Shown: positions 44,433 to 54,133 of the stretch, in pieces | How the letters are laid out: each line of letters begins with the position of its first letter | Numbering within the stretch: the stretch's first letter is position 1 | NCBI GenBank assembly: GCA_001600495.1 | Contig: BCKE01000008.1 | Span: forward strand, 412,327-473,247 | Reading direction: 5' to 3' | Length of the DNA: 60,921 nt | Source of the DNA: Pilasporangium apinafurcum | Lineage: Eukaryota > Oomycota > Peronosporomycetes > Pythiales > Pythiaceae | Position numbers and translations under genes: made by a program | Notes under the pieces: model-generated | What the model saw: the letters and a program-made list of their open reading frames with translations, nothing else | Told to the model about the DNA's origin: nothing | Database searches by the model: none

Positions 44433-45350
44433 ATGGCAGAAGCAACACATACGACCGTTCCGAACGTCTTTCCATTCGCTGCCGCCTACCGCTTGCAGGC
44501 CAACAATGACAGCTCCGTGTATTTTGAAGATTCTCGCCCGGAAGAATCTACTCCTATCATTGCTATTTGTCTACCGGGTATTGGAGATACGCGCCGACAA
44601 TTTCGATTGCTCGCTCCGCTATTGCATGAACGACTGGGCTTTCGTGTGCTGCTAGGCGATCTCCGTGGCTTTGGCGATTCTACTGACTTTGCAGACATCC
44701 CTGGAGCGCAGTTTGCTGCTTATAGCCCTGAAGCTGTGGCTTCAGATATCACTACTCTCATGACTGCGCTGCATAAAGCTCACCCAAGCAGTCGATTCAT
44801 TTTGGTTGGCAATTCGCTTAGCGCCGGGTCGATGGTTCTCGTGGCCACGTCCAACCCAACCTTTCCTATCCACTCTGTTGTGCTTCTCGGACCGATTCTA
44901 CGCGATTCTGCCCAAGATCGCTGGTTCCGCCCGCTCTCACATCTACTTTTTCGCTCGTTGTACGGCGCGGGGGTCTGGATGAGTTACTACCCGACGCTTT
45001 TCCCTGGTAAAAAACCTGCTGATTTTGACCAAGAACTGACGTTGCTTCGATCGCATCTGAACGCACACAAGGGCAATATCGTAAACGTCGGGAAACTGGT
45101 CCGTGCCACAAAGAACGGAGTTGCCGATGCTGTCACTCAACTGGGGCAAATTGAAGCATTAACCTCAGTACAGGTGTTGGCATTCTATGGTCGTAAAGAC
45201 CCAGATTTTGGAGATTTTGATGCTGAACTTGCATGGATTAAAGAAAATATTCCACGGATCCACATCTACGAAGACCCAGAAGGAGGTCATTACCCGCATC
45301 TGGAAAATCCAGACAGGATTGTCGATGCCATCGCCCAAAGTCTTGCATAG
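44433..45350 (+). CDS. Alpha/beta hydrolase
   Basis: A single-exon protein of 305 residues from ATG 44433; the frame stays open back to 44322, but the initiator-like motif lies inside that extension. It has the alpha/beta hydrolase order: IICLPGIGD-type oxyanion strand (AICLPGIGDTRRQF), DLRGFGDS, the nucleophile elbow GNSLSAG (Ser), the acid in FYGRKDPDFGDFD, and the His in GGHYPHLENPDRI. The end resembles acyl-glycerol lipase and ester hydrolase relatives. No signal peptide, so probably cytosolic. The substrate cannot be told from sequence. Confidence 0.85.
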   Translation: MAEATHTTVPNVFPFAAAYRLQANNDSSVYFEDSRPEESTPIIAICLPGIGDTRRQFRLLAPLLHERLGFRVLLGDLRGFGDSTDFADIPGAQFAAYSPEAVASDITTLMTALHKAHPSSRFILVGNSLSAGSMVLVATSNPTFPIHSVVLLGPILRDSAQDRWFRPLSHLLFRSLYGAGVWMSYYPTLFPGKKPADFDQELTLLRSHLNAHKGNIVNVGKLVRATKNGVADAVTQLGQIEALTSVQVLAFYGRKDPDFGDFDAELAWIKENIPRIHIYEDPEGGHYPHLENPDRIVDAIAQSLA

Positions 45351-45761
45351 TTCAATCTACTGAATTTAGGTAATAGCTGCTAAGAGATCTTCACATTTGG
45401 CTCTTGGTGTCAAGAGACAGTGTCAACACCAGGAAACCAGTCATTTTTTGAAATATATAAAAAAAATTCTAAAATTTATGAAAATTGCTTACTTTAATAC
45501 ACTTTACTAAAAAAATTTAGCGCGAAACCTCCCGTTACAGAAATCTTAGGCCATTTTAAAAAAACCTTATGTTCCTTCGTTAGTGTGCAGGTCGCATATT
45601 GAGGTTTTATTATTAAACCTTGTCTGGATGGATGTTCCTCACACGCTTGCCCGCCAGTTCCATTGAATTCCGCGCGCGCGGAAAAGAAAATCGCGGAAAC
45701 CCACCCACCCACCGAAGGCGCGACGGTTCGTACGGTAGAGAAAGAGAGAAGAAGGACAAAG
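45351..45761. other. Intergenic, AT-rich
   Basis: An AT-rich stretch at 45445-45520 precedes the nucleoporin gene. The frame of the nucleoporin stays open upstream to 45663 but that part is probably leader. Confidence 0.6.
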
Positions 45762-48700
45762 ATGGCGGACGTCACGACCTCCCCCGCGCCACTTGTGGCT
45801 ACAGAACGACGCCGCTCCACTGGCATGAAGAAACGCCGCGATCGCCCCAGTCCCTACGGTGTCGCTGGCTCCCGCCGTGGCGGTAAACGAATGCGGGGNG
45901 ATGATCCTGATGAAACCGACTTCATGTATGAAGATGAAGAGGATGTTGAAGACCACCCACGTGGGCGTAAAAGCAATAGCGGTGGATTATTTAGCCGTCT
46001 AGTGAGTTACATCCCAATCGTAGGGAAGTTAGTGGGCGACGATGAAGCAGAAGATGAAGTAGAAGATGAAGACGGAGACAACCCGAGTGAAGACGACACA
46101 ATGGTATCCATCAATTCTGATAGTGACGTACATTCTGAAAAATGGGAAGAGGAACCTGAAAGTAGCAAACCTGAGAGCGAAGAAGTGGAACATATGACCA
46201 GTTCTGAGCTGGATCAGACGGACGAGCTGCCTGAGGCAGAGGTACTTGCCACCCCACAAAAGAAATCGCCTGTGTCGGAACTGCAGATTGATACGAGCGT
46301 GCCACCGTCTAATGGGGTGGGTAATAGTCAGGATGGTGAAGATCACATCGACGAGGTAGAGTCTGTACAAACTGAGAAGTCGCCTGAGTCTGCAAAACGC
46401 AGTCATAAAGTATCCCCTAGAATGCTGAACGGGGAACTTGGTCCTGTTTTGCGTACTCAGCGACGCCGCAGTAGTGAGAAAAAGGCATTTTTACCCGCGA
46501 AGGCTCAAAAGTCAAAACTACTTAAGATCTCTGGCAACGGCCATTCACCAAAAGACGGCGAGGGATTTAAGCGCAATACGAATCAGCGTCGGCACAAAAT
46601 TGGAGACGCATCACCTTTGGATTCTCCTCTTGCTGTTATCAAACGCAAGAAGACAATTTCATATGATGAATACGAGAGACTTGCTCAGCAACTTCGAGGG
46701 TTAGTGGAACAGACTCCGCAAGCGGCATTGGCATTAACCCAAAACGCGCTGGATCAGGGACTAAATGATCGGCCAACCGATAGTCTGGTTGTGAGTTCGT
46801 ATGTTCCTGGATCGATTGCTAGTCGAACCAATGGGCCCCATGTTTCCTCACCAGTTGGCGAAAAGGAGCCTGAAACTAGTCTGGAGGTTCGGCCTTCAAA
46901 TGGTATCATGCCATCTGGAAAGCGCGCTCGAGCAAATGACACTCGCCCTATTTACTTCTCTGGAAATGCTTTGCGTGGTCAACTTCCAGATCGTAAGTCT
47001 CGACCGTCTCGACTTTTAACAGGGGCAAAGAGGGATGCTGCTGCTAGAAGTGCTTACTCTACAGCAGTGGCACAAAAGATTTTATCCACGTTGAACAAAG
47101 TCCAGAATCCGCTAGAGCGCGAGGCAAAGAAGCCAACCCCGTCAACTTCCCTTTCATGGGCTAAATACCACTTGACCTTAGTGGAAAATCAGAAGTCTCG
47201 TTCTTCGGAGGATGAGTCAAATCGTAGTGATTTGCCACCAACTGCTACAATCCCTCAGGTGATCATCCCACAAGTACGTTCAAGTCAAACATCTTCAGCT
47301 ACAACGCCAAGTTCGTTCGCGTCTTTCAATAATTTATCAAAGACTGCGTTAGAAACTCCTGCCCCCAAATCCAAATCTCCTGCTAGTGGGACATTTGGAA
47401 TGACGCCTATGTTTTCTCCACAAGCTGTTTCGATGACGCCAGCGATTGAACCTGTTGTTCGAAATTCTGTTTTTGGAACGAAGCCGACGACGTTCTCTAC
47501 AGAGCTCAAGACAAAAAAAGTTGGTGAATATTCGTTCACTATTCCAGTGGATAGCAATGAAAATGGTGTGAGCGTACCCATGTATGATGACCATGATGAA
47601 ATTCAATTTAGATTTTCGCCTCCTCCCAGCCAGCGCGAACCTCCGAAAAAGTCCCCATCACAAAAGCCAGGACTAAAGTCTCATGGCGGAGAACAACCGT
47701 TTTCGTTCATGCCGGCATCTCCGAAGGCAAGAGCTGAATGGTTATCGAAACCATCGGCTTTGGCAACGGAGTCTAAATCAGCTGCAGTTGCTGAAACGAA
47801 GGTAGCCACACCGACATCACATATTGCTGCTTCTTCTGCCTCAACCGTAAATCCGTTGGCGAAATTTCTCCAAGTAGAACCCGGCAGTTGGAAATGTCCA
47901 ACGTGCGCTGTTACCAATGCTGCAAAATTCTCCAAATGCCCATGTTGCGAGACAGCAAAGCCCAGTGAAGCTGGGGTCAAGGAGACTGGAAAGAAAAGTG
48001 AACCCACCTCTGCTAAGATCACTTCAGACGTTAACCCATTGGCAAAATTTCTACAGGTCGAACCTGGAAGCTGGAAATGCCCAACTTGTTCGGTTACCAA
48101 TGTAGCCAAGTATTCGAAGTGTCCATGCTGTGAGACAGCTAAGCCTATTAGTGCCGCAGTAGCAAACACAAAGGATACACACAGCAACACTGAAGGGAAG
48201 AGTGGAAAGGTCACATCTAGTGGATTTAGCTTTGCGGCTCCAAGTGCTCCTGCTACATCTACAAGTGAAGCATCGACAACTAGTGCTAAATTTACCTTTG
48301 GTATTGCGCCACAGAAACAACAAGCAGATGAAGTTATCTCAAAACCGTCGTTTTCTTTTGGTGGAAATATCTCGTCAAAACCTATCCCAAGTTTTGGATT
48401 AAATCCTTCATCTGAGAAAGCAGCCGAACCAGTGAACGGGTTTACATTTGGAGGTGCATCGAGTGAAAAAAACAAAAACGAGGAGCCATTGAAGCCTGTT
48501 AATGCCTTTGGTGGTAATGTCGCATTGTCGACCGCACCTTCGTTCACGTTCGGCTCGTCTGATTCGAACACTGCATCTGCAACTCCTCCTAAACAAAATG
48601 AAACTACTTCAAAGTCATTCACCTTTGGATCTAGTGAAGTCAATGCGAAGTCTAAAGAAGCAACGTCAACCACGTCACATAGTGGTGCAAAGCGGACGAG

Positions 48701-50468
48701 TACATCCGATTCAGAGCCTGCAAGCAAGAAAAGTATGTTTTCATTCTCCAAACCGGAGTCGAAGCCTGAAACAACTATTCCCGCTTTTTCATTTGGTGTT
48801 GTTGGAAAACCGTCTGTGGAGCCAAAGAAAACCGAGAGCTCTTTTGCTGGTTTTTCTGCTGGCGACGACAGTTCAAAAACTATCAGTACAAATGAAAAAC
48901 TGAAGGATAAGCCAGCATTTGCTTTTGGTGTGTCGTCGGTTGGTCCATCTGATGTAAATAAGAGTGTCGACAAACCATCCTTTGGTTTCGGAACATCAGA
49001 TAGCACGAGCAAAACATCATCAGAATCGAAGACTTCATTTACTTTTGGTGGATCCTCTGCTACATCCATGGCAGACAAGAAGGAATCGACGACTGGGGGG
49101 GGTTCTTTTGGTTCAGGTGCATCAAGTTCATCACCAGCGGTTTCGACTACTGGATTTAGCGTGGCACCACCCAAAGAAGTAGGAACATCTTCAGTCAAAC
49201 TGCCATTTGCGTTTGGTACCTCCTCAACTCCCTCAGCAGAAGTAAAAACAGACGGCTTTGGTCAAGATTCAGCAAGTAAACCATCTTTTACATTCGGTAC
49301 TGCAACCTCGACTGCAGCTCCAGCTAATGAAGTCGTGCCGACCAAACCGTCGTTTACGTTTGGTCAAAATAATGACTCCGCTACAAAAACTGTTAACCCT
49401 GCACCGTTTGGCGGATCTGTTGGCTCAGTCGCACCTGCTTTCAGCTTTGGAGATGCATCTGGTGCACTGTCTAGTGGTGCCCCTTCTACGACTGCATCAC
49501 CACCGTCGACATCTTTTACTTTTGGAGCCACCGCAGCTACGCCAGTAACTTCTCCACCTGTATCGTCTGGATTTTCATCCTCATCTGGTTCGTCCTTTGG
49601 CAATCAAACTTCTAGTGCTGCATCTGGGTTTGGATCATCCTCAACATTTGGGCAAACCTCTGGTGGATTTGGCTCGAGTAGTGGGTTTGGGAATACACCT
49701 CCAACGACTTCGTTCGGATCGTCGACCATGCCAAATTCTTCGACATCCACAAGTGCTACTCCATCATTCGCATTTGGAGCAGCAAGCCAAGCTCCTCCTA
49801 CGTCCACACCATCGCCTGCATTCACGTTTGGAAATTCATCAACCGTGTCGACTGGGTTTGGTGCGCCTACGGCACCATTATCTGGTTTTGGGGCTCCTTC
49901 TGCATCAGCGTCAGGTTTCGGCTCAGCTGCAACTCCATCTCCTGCTTTTGGATCCGCTCGATCGAACTCACCAGCTTTCGGAGCACCTACATCGACTGGA
50001 TTTGGAACACCTGTGGCTCCTTCACCTACATTTGGAACATCTGCTACCGGGTCAACTGGATTTGGTGCTCCTGCAGATGCGTTTGGTCGTAGTTCGACTC
50101 CTCCGTTCGGTGCTCCAACACCAACCACGACGTTTGGAGGCTCGTCTGCCAATACCACTTTTGGATCTGCAGGCTTTGGAAATCCTGCACCAACAACTTT
50201 CGGTAATACAGCACCATCCACTACTTTCGGTGCCCCAAGTCCTGCTCCTTTAGCCTTTGGAGCCCCGAGTCCGGCGTTTGGTGCCACAAGTGCTCCTTCG
50301 AATTTTAGTGCTCCTAATGCAGGAGGGTTTGGTGGCACTAGTGCCCCAGGGGCATTTGGGGGTGCTCCAGCGTTTGGCGCTTCAACAGAAGGAGGCTTCA
50401 GTGTGGGCGCAGCTCCACAGTCCAAGCGTCGAATTTTAAGAGCTAAGCCTCGTACAAAGAGAGCATAG
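45762..50468 (+). CDS. FG-repeat nucleoporin with two RanBP2-type zinc fingers (Nup153/Nup1-like)
   Basis: A single-exon protein of 1568 residues from ATG 45762 (an ATG at 45663 would add 33). The N-terminus is basic, then acidic, and has an amphipathic stretch GGLFSRLVSYIPIVGKLVG (about residues 68-86) like the membrane-binding helices of Nup153/Nup1/Nup60. Two nearly identical zinc fingers (WKCPTC...SKCPCC, about residues 710-730 and 768-790) lie in repeated FLQVEPGSWKCPTC units. From about 810 to the end are many FxFG and GFG repeats in a Ser/Thr/Ala-rich, disordered region, with a basic tail. Such proteins line the nuclear basket and bind karyopherins and, via the fingers, Ran. One N at 45899. 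No introns despite its size. Confidence 0.9.
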   Translation: MADVTTSPAPLVATERRRSTGMKKRRDRPSPYGVAGSRRGGKRMRXDDPDETDFMYEDEEDVEDHPRGRKSNSGGLFSRLVSYIPIVGKLVGDDEAEDEVEDEDGDNPSEDDTMVSINSDSDVHSEKWEEEPESSKPESEEVEHMTSSELDQTDELPEAEVLATPQKKSPVSELQIDTSVPPSNGVGNSQDGEDHIDEVESVQTEKSPESAKRSHKVSPRMLNGELGPVLRTQRRRSSEKKAFLPAKAQKSKLLKISGNGHSPKDGEGFKRNTNQRRHKIGDASPLDSPLAVIKRKKTISYDEYERLAQQLRGLVEQTPQAALALTQNALDQGLNDRPTDSLVVSSYVPGSIASRTNGPHVSSPVGEKEPETSLEVRPSNGIMPSGKRARANDTRPIYFSGNALRGQLPDRKSRPSRLLTGAKRDAAARSAYSTAVAQKILSTLNKVQNPLEREAKKPTPSTSLSWAKYHLTLVENQKSRSSEDESNRSDLPPTATIPQVIIPQVRSSQTSSATTPSSFASFNNLSKTALETPAPKSKSPASGTFGMTPMFSPQAVSMTPAIEPVVRNSVFGTKPTTFSTELKTKKVGEYSFTIPVDSNENGVSVPMYDDHDEIQFRFSPPPSQREPPKKSPSQKPGLKSHGGEQPFSFMPASPKARAEWLSKPSALATESKSAAVAETKVATPTSHIAASSASTVNPLAKFLQVEPGSWKCPTCAVTNAAKFSKCPCCETAKPSEAGVKETGKKSEPTSAKITSDVNPLAKFLQVEPGSWKCPTCSVTNVAKYSKCPCCETAKPISAAVANTKDTHSNTEGKSGKVTSSGFSFAAPSAPATSTSEASTTSAKFTFGIAPQKQQADEVISKPSFSFGGNISSKPIPSFGLNPSSEKAAEPVNGFTFGGASSEKNKNEEPLKPVNAFGGNVALSTAPSFTFGSSDSNTASATPPKQNETTSKSFTFGSSEVNAKSKEATSTTSHSGAKRTSTSDSEPASKKSMFSFSKPESKPETTIPAFSFGVVGKPSVEPKKTESSFAGFSAGDDSSKTISTNEKLKDKPAFAFGVSSVGPSDVNKSVDKPSFGFGTSDSTSKTSSESKTSFTFGGSSATSMADKKESTTGGGSFGSGASSSSPAVSTTGFSVAPPKEVGTSSVKLPFAFGTSSTPSAEVKTDGFGQDSASKPSFTFGTATSTAAPANEVVPTKPSFTFGQNNDSATKTVNPAPFGGSVGSVAPAFSFGDASGALSSGAPSTTASPPSTSFTFGATAATPVTSPPVSSGFSSSSGSSFGNQTSSAASGFGSSSTFGQTSGGFGSSSGFGNTPPTTSFGSSTMPNSSTSTSATPSFAFGAASQAPPTSTPSPAFTFGNSSTVSTGFGAPTAPLSGFGAPSASASGFGSAATPSPAFGSARSNSPAFGAPTSTGFGTPVAPSPTFGTSATGSTGFGAPADAFGRSSTPPFGAPTPTTTFGGSSANTTFGSAGFGNPAPTTFGNTAPSTTFGAPSPAPLAFGAPSPAFGATSAPSNFSAPNAGGFGGTSAPGAFGGAPAFGASTEGGFSVGAAPQSKRRILRAKPRTKRA

Positions 50469-51021
50469 ATGTGAAAATGAAATCAATAGAGGGAGCGAGA
50501 GTGGGGTGGATTATCGGATCCTCAAGCGTATGAAAGCAGATCATTTATAACGTGAAAGTCGCGCGAGTATCCTGGACAACATGCCCGTGGTGCGAATATT
50601 ATTATTTTGAGTTGTTGCTCTCTCATTGGATTTGGGTAATATATTTAATGCATTTAACCTTTTTTCCACAAGTGTACTACCGGAAGTACACTTGTACTAT
50701 ATGAAGTACATCCTCTTTTACAGTGTGTTAGTTTTTACTGGATTTAGCAACGAGCACCTCACATGGCATAAAAGAGTAGATTCTGAGGATTCTTCCATTA
50801 TTTCATTTTCTGCAGGGCGACAAATAGTTCTGACGATATTGACGTGTGGAGTTGTAAGGTAGGTGGGGAATTACTGATTATCCATTTGTAAGCAGCTATG
50901 TGTTCTTATTGCTAAGCATTCCTTCTACCAATTTAACTTGATGGTCCAGAGGTCTATCTTTTTTGAACTGTTGATAGTGTTCTGACCAAATGTACGCTTC
51001 TGGAACCTACCTTCTCATACT
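50469..51021. other. Region between nucleoporin and Fanzor relic 2
   Basis: No gene recognised. Contains the 11-bp perfect hairpin at 50668-50695, which may mark the left side of the Fanzor element. Confidence 0.5.
50668..50695. repeat. Perfect 11-bp inverted repeat left of Fanzor relic 2
   Basis: ACAAGTGTACT and AGTACACTTGT are exact reverse complements separated by ACCGGA. About 330 bp before the first readable Fanzor codon. Confidence 0.75.
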
Positions 51022-52413
51022 ATGCTTGCAACTCTCGTTCGCGACAGTGACTATTTTGAAAAGCACCAAGACAAGATAATCAAGAGTGCTGTTTCACTGC
51101 TGGTCTGTGCAAGCATCCAAACTCAGCATAGCTTATCCAACCTGATCCCCGCGTACTCCAGGTTCAAGGAGTATCCCATCCCTNCTGAGGAGATTGTTTG
51201 GATGCAGGAGTTATCGGATAGAGTGAGAACCGAGATCGGACCGCTGCCACTCGACTTGAACAAATTACCGGAACGTCACATACCCTTTCCTCACACAATG
51301 CTGATAGACATACAAGCTCACGTAGATGATGGAATGAAGGGTTGCCGAGTCTGCTCTCTGCTTCCACAGAAACACTTCAAACCCATTTTCATCAAGATCA
51401 ACACCACCGTCCTGAAGGAAATTGCTAAGGCTTTGAGTGATCTTGTTGAGCTTTACGCCGACAAAGCTGAGTTATGGCGCACGTACTTCAATATAGATCT
51501 TGTGACCAAAGGCCAGCGAAAGGAGTTTGAGCACTTCATCTTGACTGACAGTATGTCAGTTGGTGTGACAATCTCCCGTCCAAAGCTTCCCACGAGAGAG
51601 CAAAAAGAGACATTTTCTCTTGAAAACCGGATCATCGGTTTGGACCCGGAAAGAAGATCTTCACTGCTGTTGTCTACAAAGAGGAAAGCATGGCTACGCT
51701 GCAAAAGCCGAAAGGAGAGAACGTGAAACATGAAGTCATCCACTNGTCTAAGGGTCGTTTCTACAGAGAGTGCGGCTACCATAGACGAACAAAGTTGACC
51801 AAAGAGTGGATTGATGCTGAGTCTGACATCAAAACCTTCAATGAAAGGGTTCCTTCGGCAAAAGTTCCAGACCTTGTCTCCTATTTGAAACGAGTGAGAT
51901 TTTGTCTCGTGTATTTGGATCGTCTTCTTGACGTGTATTCATCAAGGAGGATGAAGAGGCTACGATGGTCGACCTACATCCATCGATAACAGGCGTACGA
52001 GAAGATAGTCAAGAGCCTTACAGGTGGGGATAAACGAACCGTTATCGCGTATGGAGATGCAAGTTTCACAAGCTTGGGTAAAGGCAACATTGCTGTTCCC
52101 ACAACGACCCTACGGAAGAAAATTGGTTCCAGGTGTCGTGTTGCTGATGTGAACGAGTTTAGGACGAGCAAGCTGTGTTGTGCTTGTCACAAGAAGATGA
52201 AGGGGTTCGTCCTTGACAGGAAAAGTTGTCAGCGACGGTCTTTATGGCGTGCAACACTGCAAAAATAGTGAATGTCATCGCACATTGTGGGACCGTGACA
52301 TCAGTGCCGCAATCAACATTTTGAGACTATTCGTCGACCAAGTGAAGAAAAAGAGGGGACTCGAGTCGTTCATGAGGAAAAAGAATGAATTGGTACTCGA
52401 AACCAAAAACTGA
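51022..52413 (+). pseudogene. Fanzor (eukaryotic TnpB-like) RNA-guided nuclease, near full length, broken
   Basis: Three consecutive frames cover a whole Fanzor. 51022-51726: N-terminal region (HFKPIFIKINTTVLKEI, FEHFILTDSMSVGVTISRPK) and RuvC-I (IIGLD, Asp codon 51643-51645). The next frame, from about 51646: PGKKIFTAVVYKEE, then FYRECGYHRRTKLTKEW, a TAA at 51987, VIAYGDASFTSLGKG and RuvC-II VNEFRTSKLCCAC (Glu codon 52155-52157, first zinc Cys pair). From about 52215, back in the first frame: second Cys pair (CKNSEC) and RuvC-III WDRDISAAINIL (Asp codon 52297-52299). So one base is missing just after RuvC-I Asp, one stop interrupts, and one more frameshift lies inside the zinc finger. Ns at 51184 and 51745. 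All catalytic residues remain, so decay is recent or some lesions are sequence errors. Confidence 0.85.
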
Positions 52414-52461
52414 GGTGATAAACGACCTCACTGCTATGATTCCGGGAACGGATGAGTGTGG

Positions 52462-52519
52462 CCTTTATTCCCCACGTGTTCTGTATTACGCGTGGTAAAG
52501 AACACCTGGGGAATAAAGG
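52462..52519. repeat. Long hairpin right of Fanzor relic 2
   Basis: Arms of 21 nt (CCTTTATTCCCCACGTGTTCT and its reverse complement with one mismatch, 20 of 21 paired) surround a 16-nt loop. It starts 48 nt after the Fanzor stop, the place where TnpB/Fanzor guide-RNA scaffolds and right element ends lie. Confidence 0.8.
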
Positions 52520-52540
52520 TTAAGGTTGGGAAGAGCTCGA

Positions 52541-52559
52541 TATCTCCAAATTCGAGATA
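52541..52559. repeat. TATCTC/GAGATA hairpin right of Fanzor relic 2
   Basis: TATCTC-CAAATTC-GAGATA, a perfect six-bp stem, 128 nt after the Fanzor stop. A hairpin with the same arm sequence in the other order lies 175 nt after the frame of relic 1. Confidence 0.6.
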
Positions 52560-52720
52560 CTCATTGTGAACATACATGAGGATGTGAGGGTGAAGACGTG
52601 GCTAATTTTGGGATGCAGCGGAAGACAAAGATAGATCATGTCGTAGTGACCAGGAATCTCGATCCGTGCAGCTGTCTCAATTTGCATTAAAGGAAATTCA
52701 CGACCGGTCTTCGCTACAAC

Positions 52721-53978
52721 ATGACGGACAGCTACAACTCCGCAATGAATGCTTCGGCAGCTGTGAGTATTGGGAACTACAAAGGGGTAATGCTATGTAA
52801 CAGACCGTTTAACGGTGTCAGCAGCAGTAAGTCTGCATTTATTCTTGGATTCACTTCGCATAGCGGATGGAGGCCATGATTCATAACGGTGTTTTATCGG
52901 CGTGCAGCGTTGGCGAAAGAAAATCGATTCACGAGCAAATCCAACGAAGTTGACAACAGCAAAGCCGCCTTCCTCGTGGGGAATCCGGGCGAGCCATTGG
53001 GACTGAACGTTCCAATCTACAGCGAACCAGTGGTACCGTAATAACGTTTTTGCAAGTACATTTTTGACAACACAAACCCTCATAGAAGTTCATATGCGCA
53101 TTTGCATTCTGTCTAGCATGCCATTAAGCGTGATAAGAGAAACACAGCACTGTCAAAACACAAGAAATGGTTACATGACCTCCAAAAGGAACGCAATCGA
53201 CTGCAGGAAGCGCTATTGCAAGACGAAGATCAGAAAAAGCAGCAGAAAGAGAGGTACTCTTCAATTAGGATGCGTGTGGCTAGCGATTGAGTAGTAGTAT
53301 GTTTAACGTTGCTGCTGATCTCACCTTTTTATCAGATTCTCTCAACGGGAAGCGAAATTCCGTGAAGCTGTTCGCAATAACGATAATAACAATGACCACG
53401 AAGGAGTTGATAAGAAGAGCCTCGGTCGCCCGATGTGGGCACTCACCAAAGCGAATGCGGAAGAAAAGCTCGAGTGTATGGAAGACGCCGAAGCGAACGA
53501 TCTGATTGATTTTGCCAACAATTTAGACATTGACCAGTTCATGGATGATATGGAAATTAAGGCGCGCGTCATCCAAGTCGAGCAGCAATTAGCACAGATT
53601 CAATCCATCGTGGATTACGAAGAGGCGGAAGAAAAACGCCAAGAACGAGAGCTGTATCGCCAGGAAGAAGGCAAAGTTGTACCTTTGAACGCAAACGACT
53701 TGGCGCGCTTTGATCGTTCGATGGCCAAAGATGCTGACGATGATTGCATGAGCGTTGCTTCCAGCGTATTATCAGACTGCAAATCGATCCGGTCGGTTCA
53801 CTCGATGCGATCCGTGACGGTGCTCACAAAACGAGCGGAAGCAAAACTGCTGGATCAACATCAGGATACGTCGTTGAATCCGCGTGTAGTGACGATCGAT
53901 GAAGAGCAGGGAATAAGGCAGCAGATCAAAACCTTACCCAGCAATCTCCCATACATCCATCGTAATCCCGCGATTTAG
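52721..53978 (+). CDS. Conserved-looking coiled-coil protein, unknown function
   Basis: Exons 52721-52814, 52908-53032, 53117-53253 and 53336-53978 join in frame to 332 residues. The start reads MTDSYNSAMN and includes GNYKGVMLCNRPF. Exon 2 ends a proline-rich stretch (NPGEPLGLNVPIYSEPV). Exon 3 is strongly helical and basic (LSKHKKWLHDLQKERNRLQEAL). Exon 4 carries RPMWALTKANAEEKLE, then LIDFANNLDIDQFMDDMEIKARV and a coiled coil to about residue 210, with a Ser-rich tail. I do not recognise a named family with certainty; the arrangement resembles coiled-coil proteins of cilia, which is only an impression. The first exon begins about 200 bp after the hairpins of Fanzor relic 2. Confidence 0.7.
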
Positions 53979-54133
53979 ATAGGAAGGCTTAATGGTTAAA
54001 TGGATGATGATGGAGAGGATGATTCTTGTCACTATTGAGTTTTGTAACCCTGCATCAAATTGAATCGACACGACGCCGCTTCATTGATTTGGGCTTAGGT
54101 TGAAGACAAGAGTCTTCTGTCATTGTATTTACG

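Noticed and set aside
47681-49198. 505-codon minus-strand frame opposite the nucleoporin
   Set aside because: Long antisense frames are expected opposite low-complexity FG repeats, and the plus-strand protein has zinc fingers and FG motifs.
49604-50425. 273-codon minus-strand frame of Pro/Asn/Gly-rich repeats
   Set aside because: It is the complement of the FG repeats (FGAP units) and carries no independent features.
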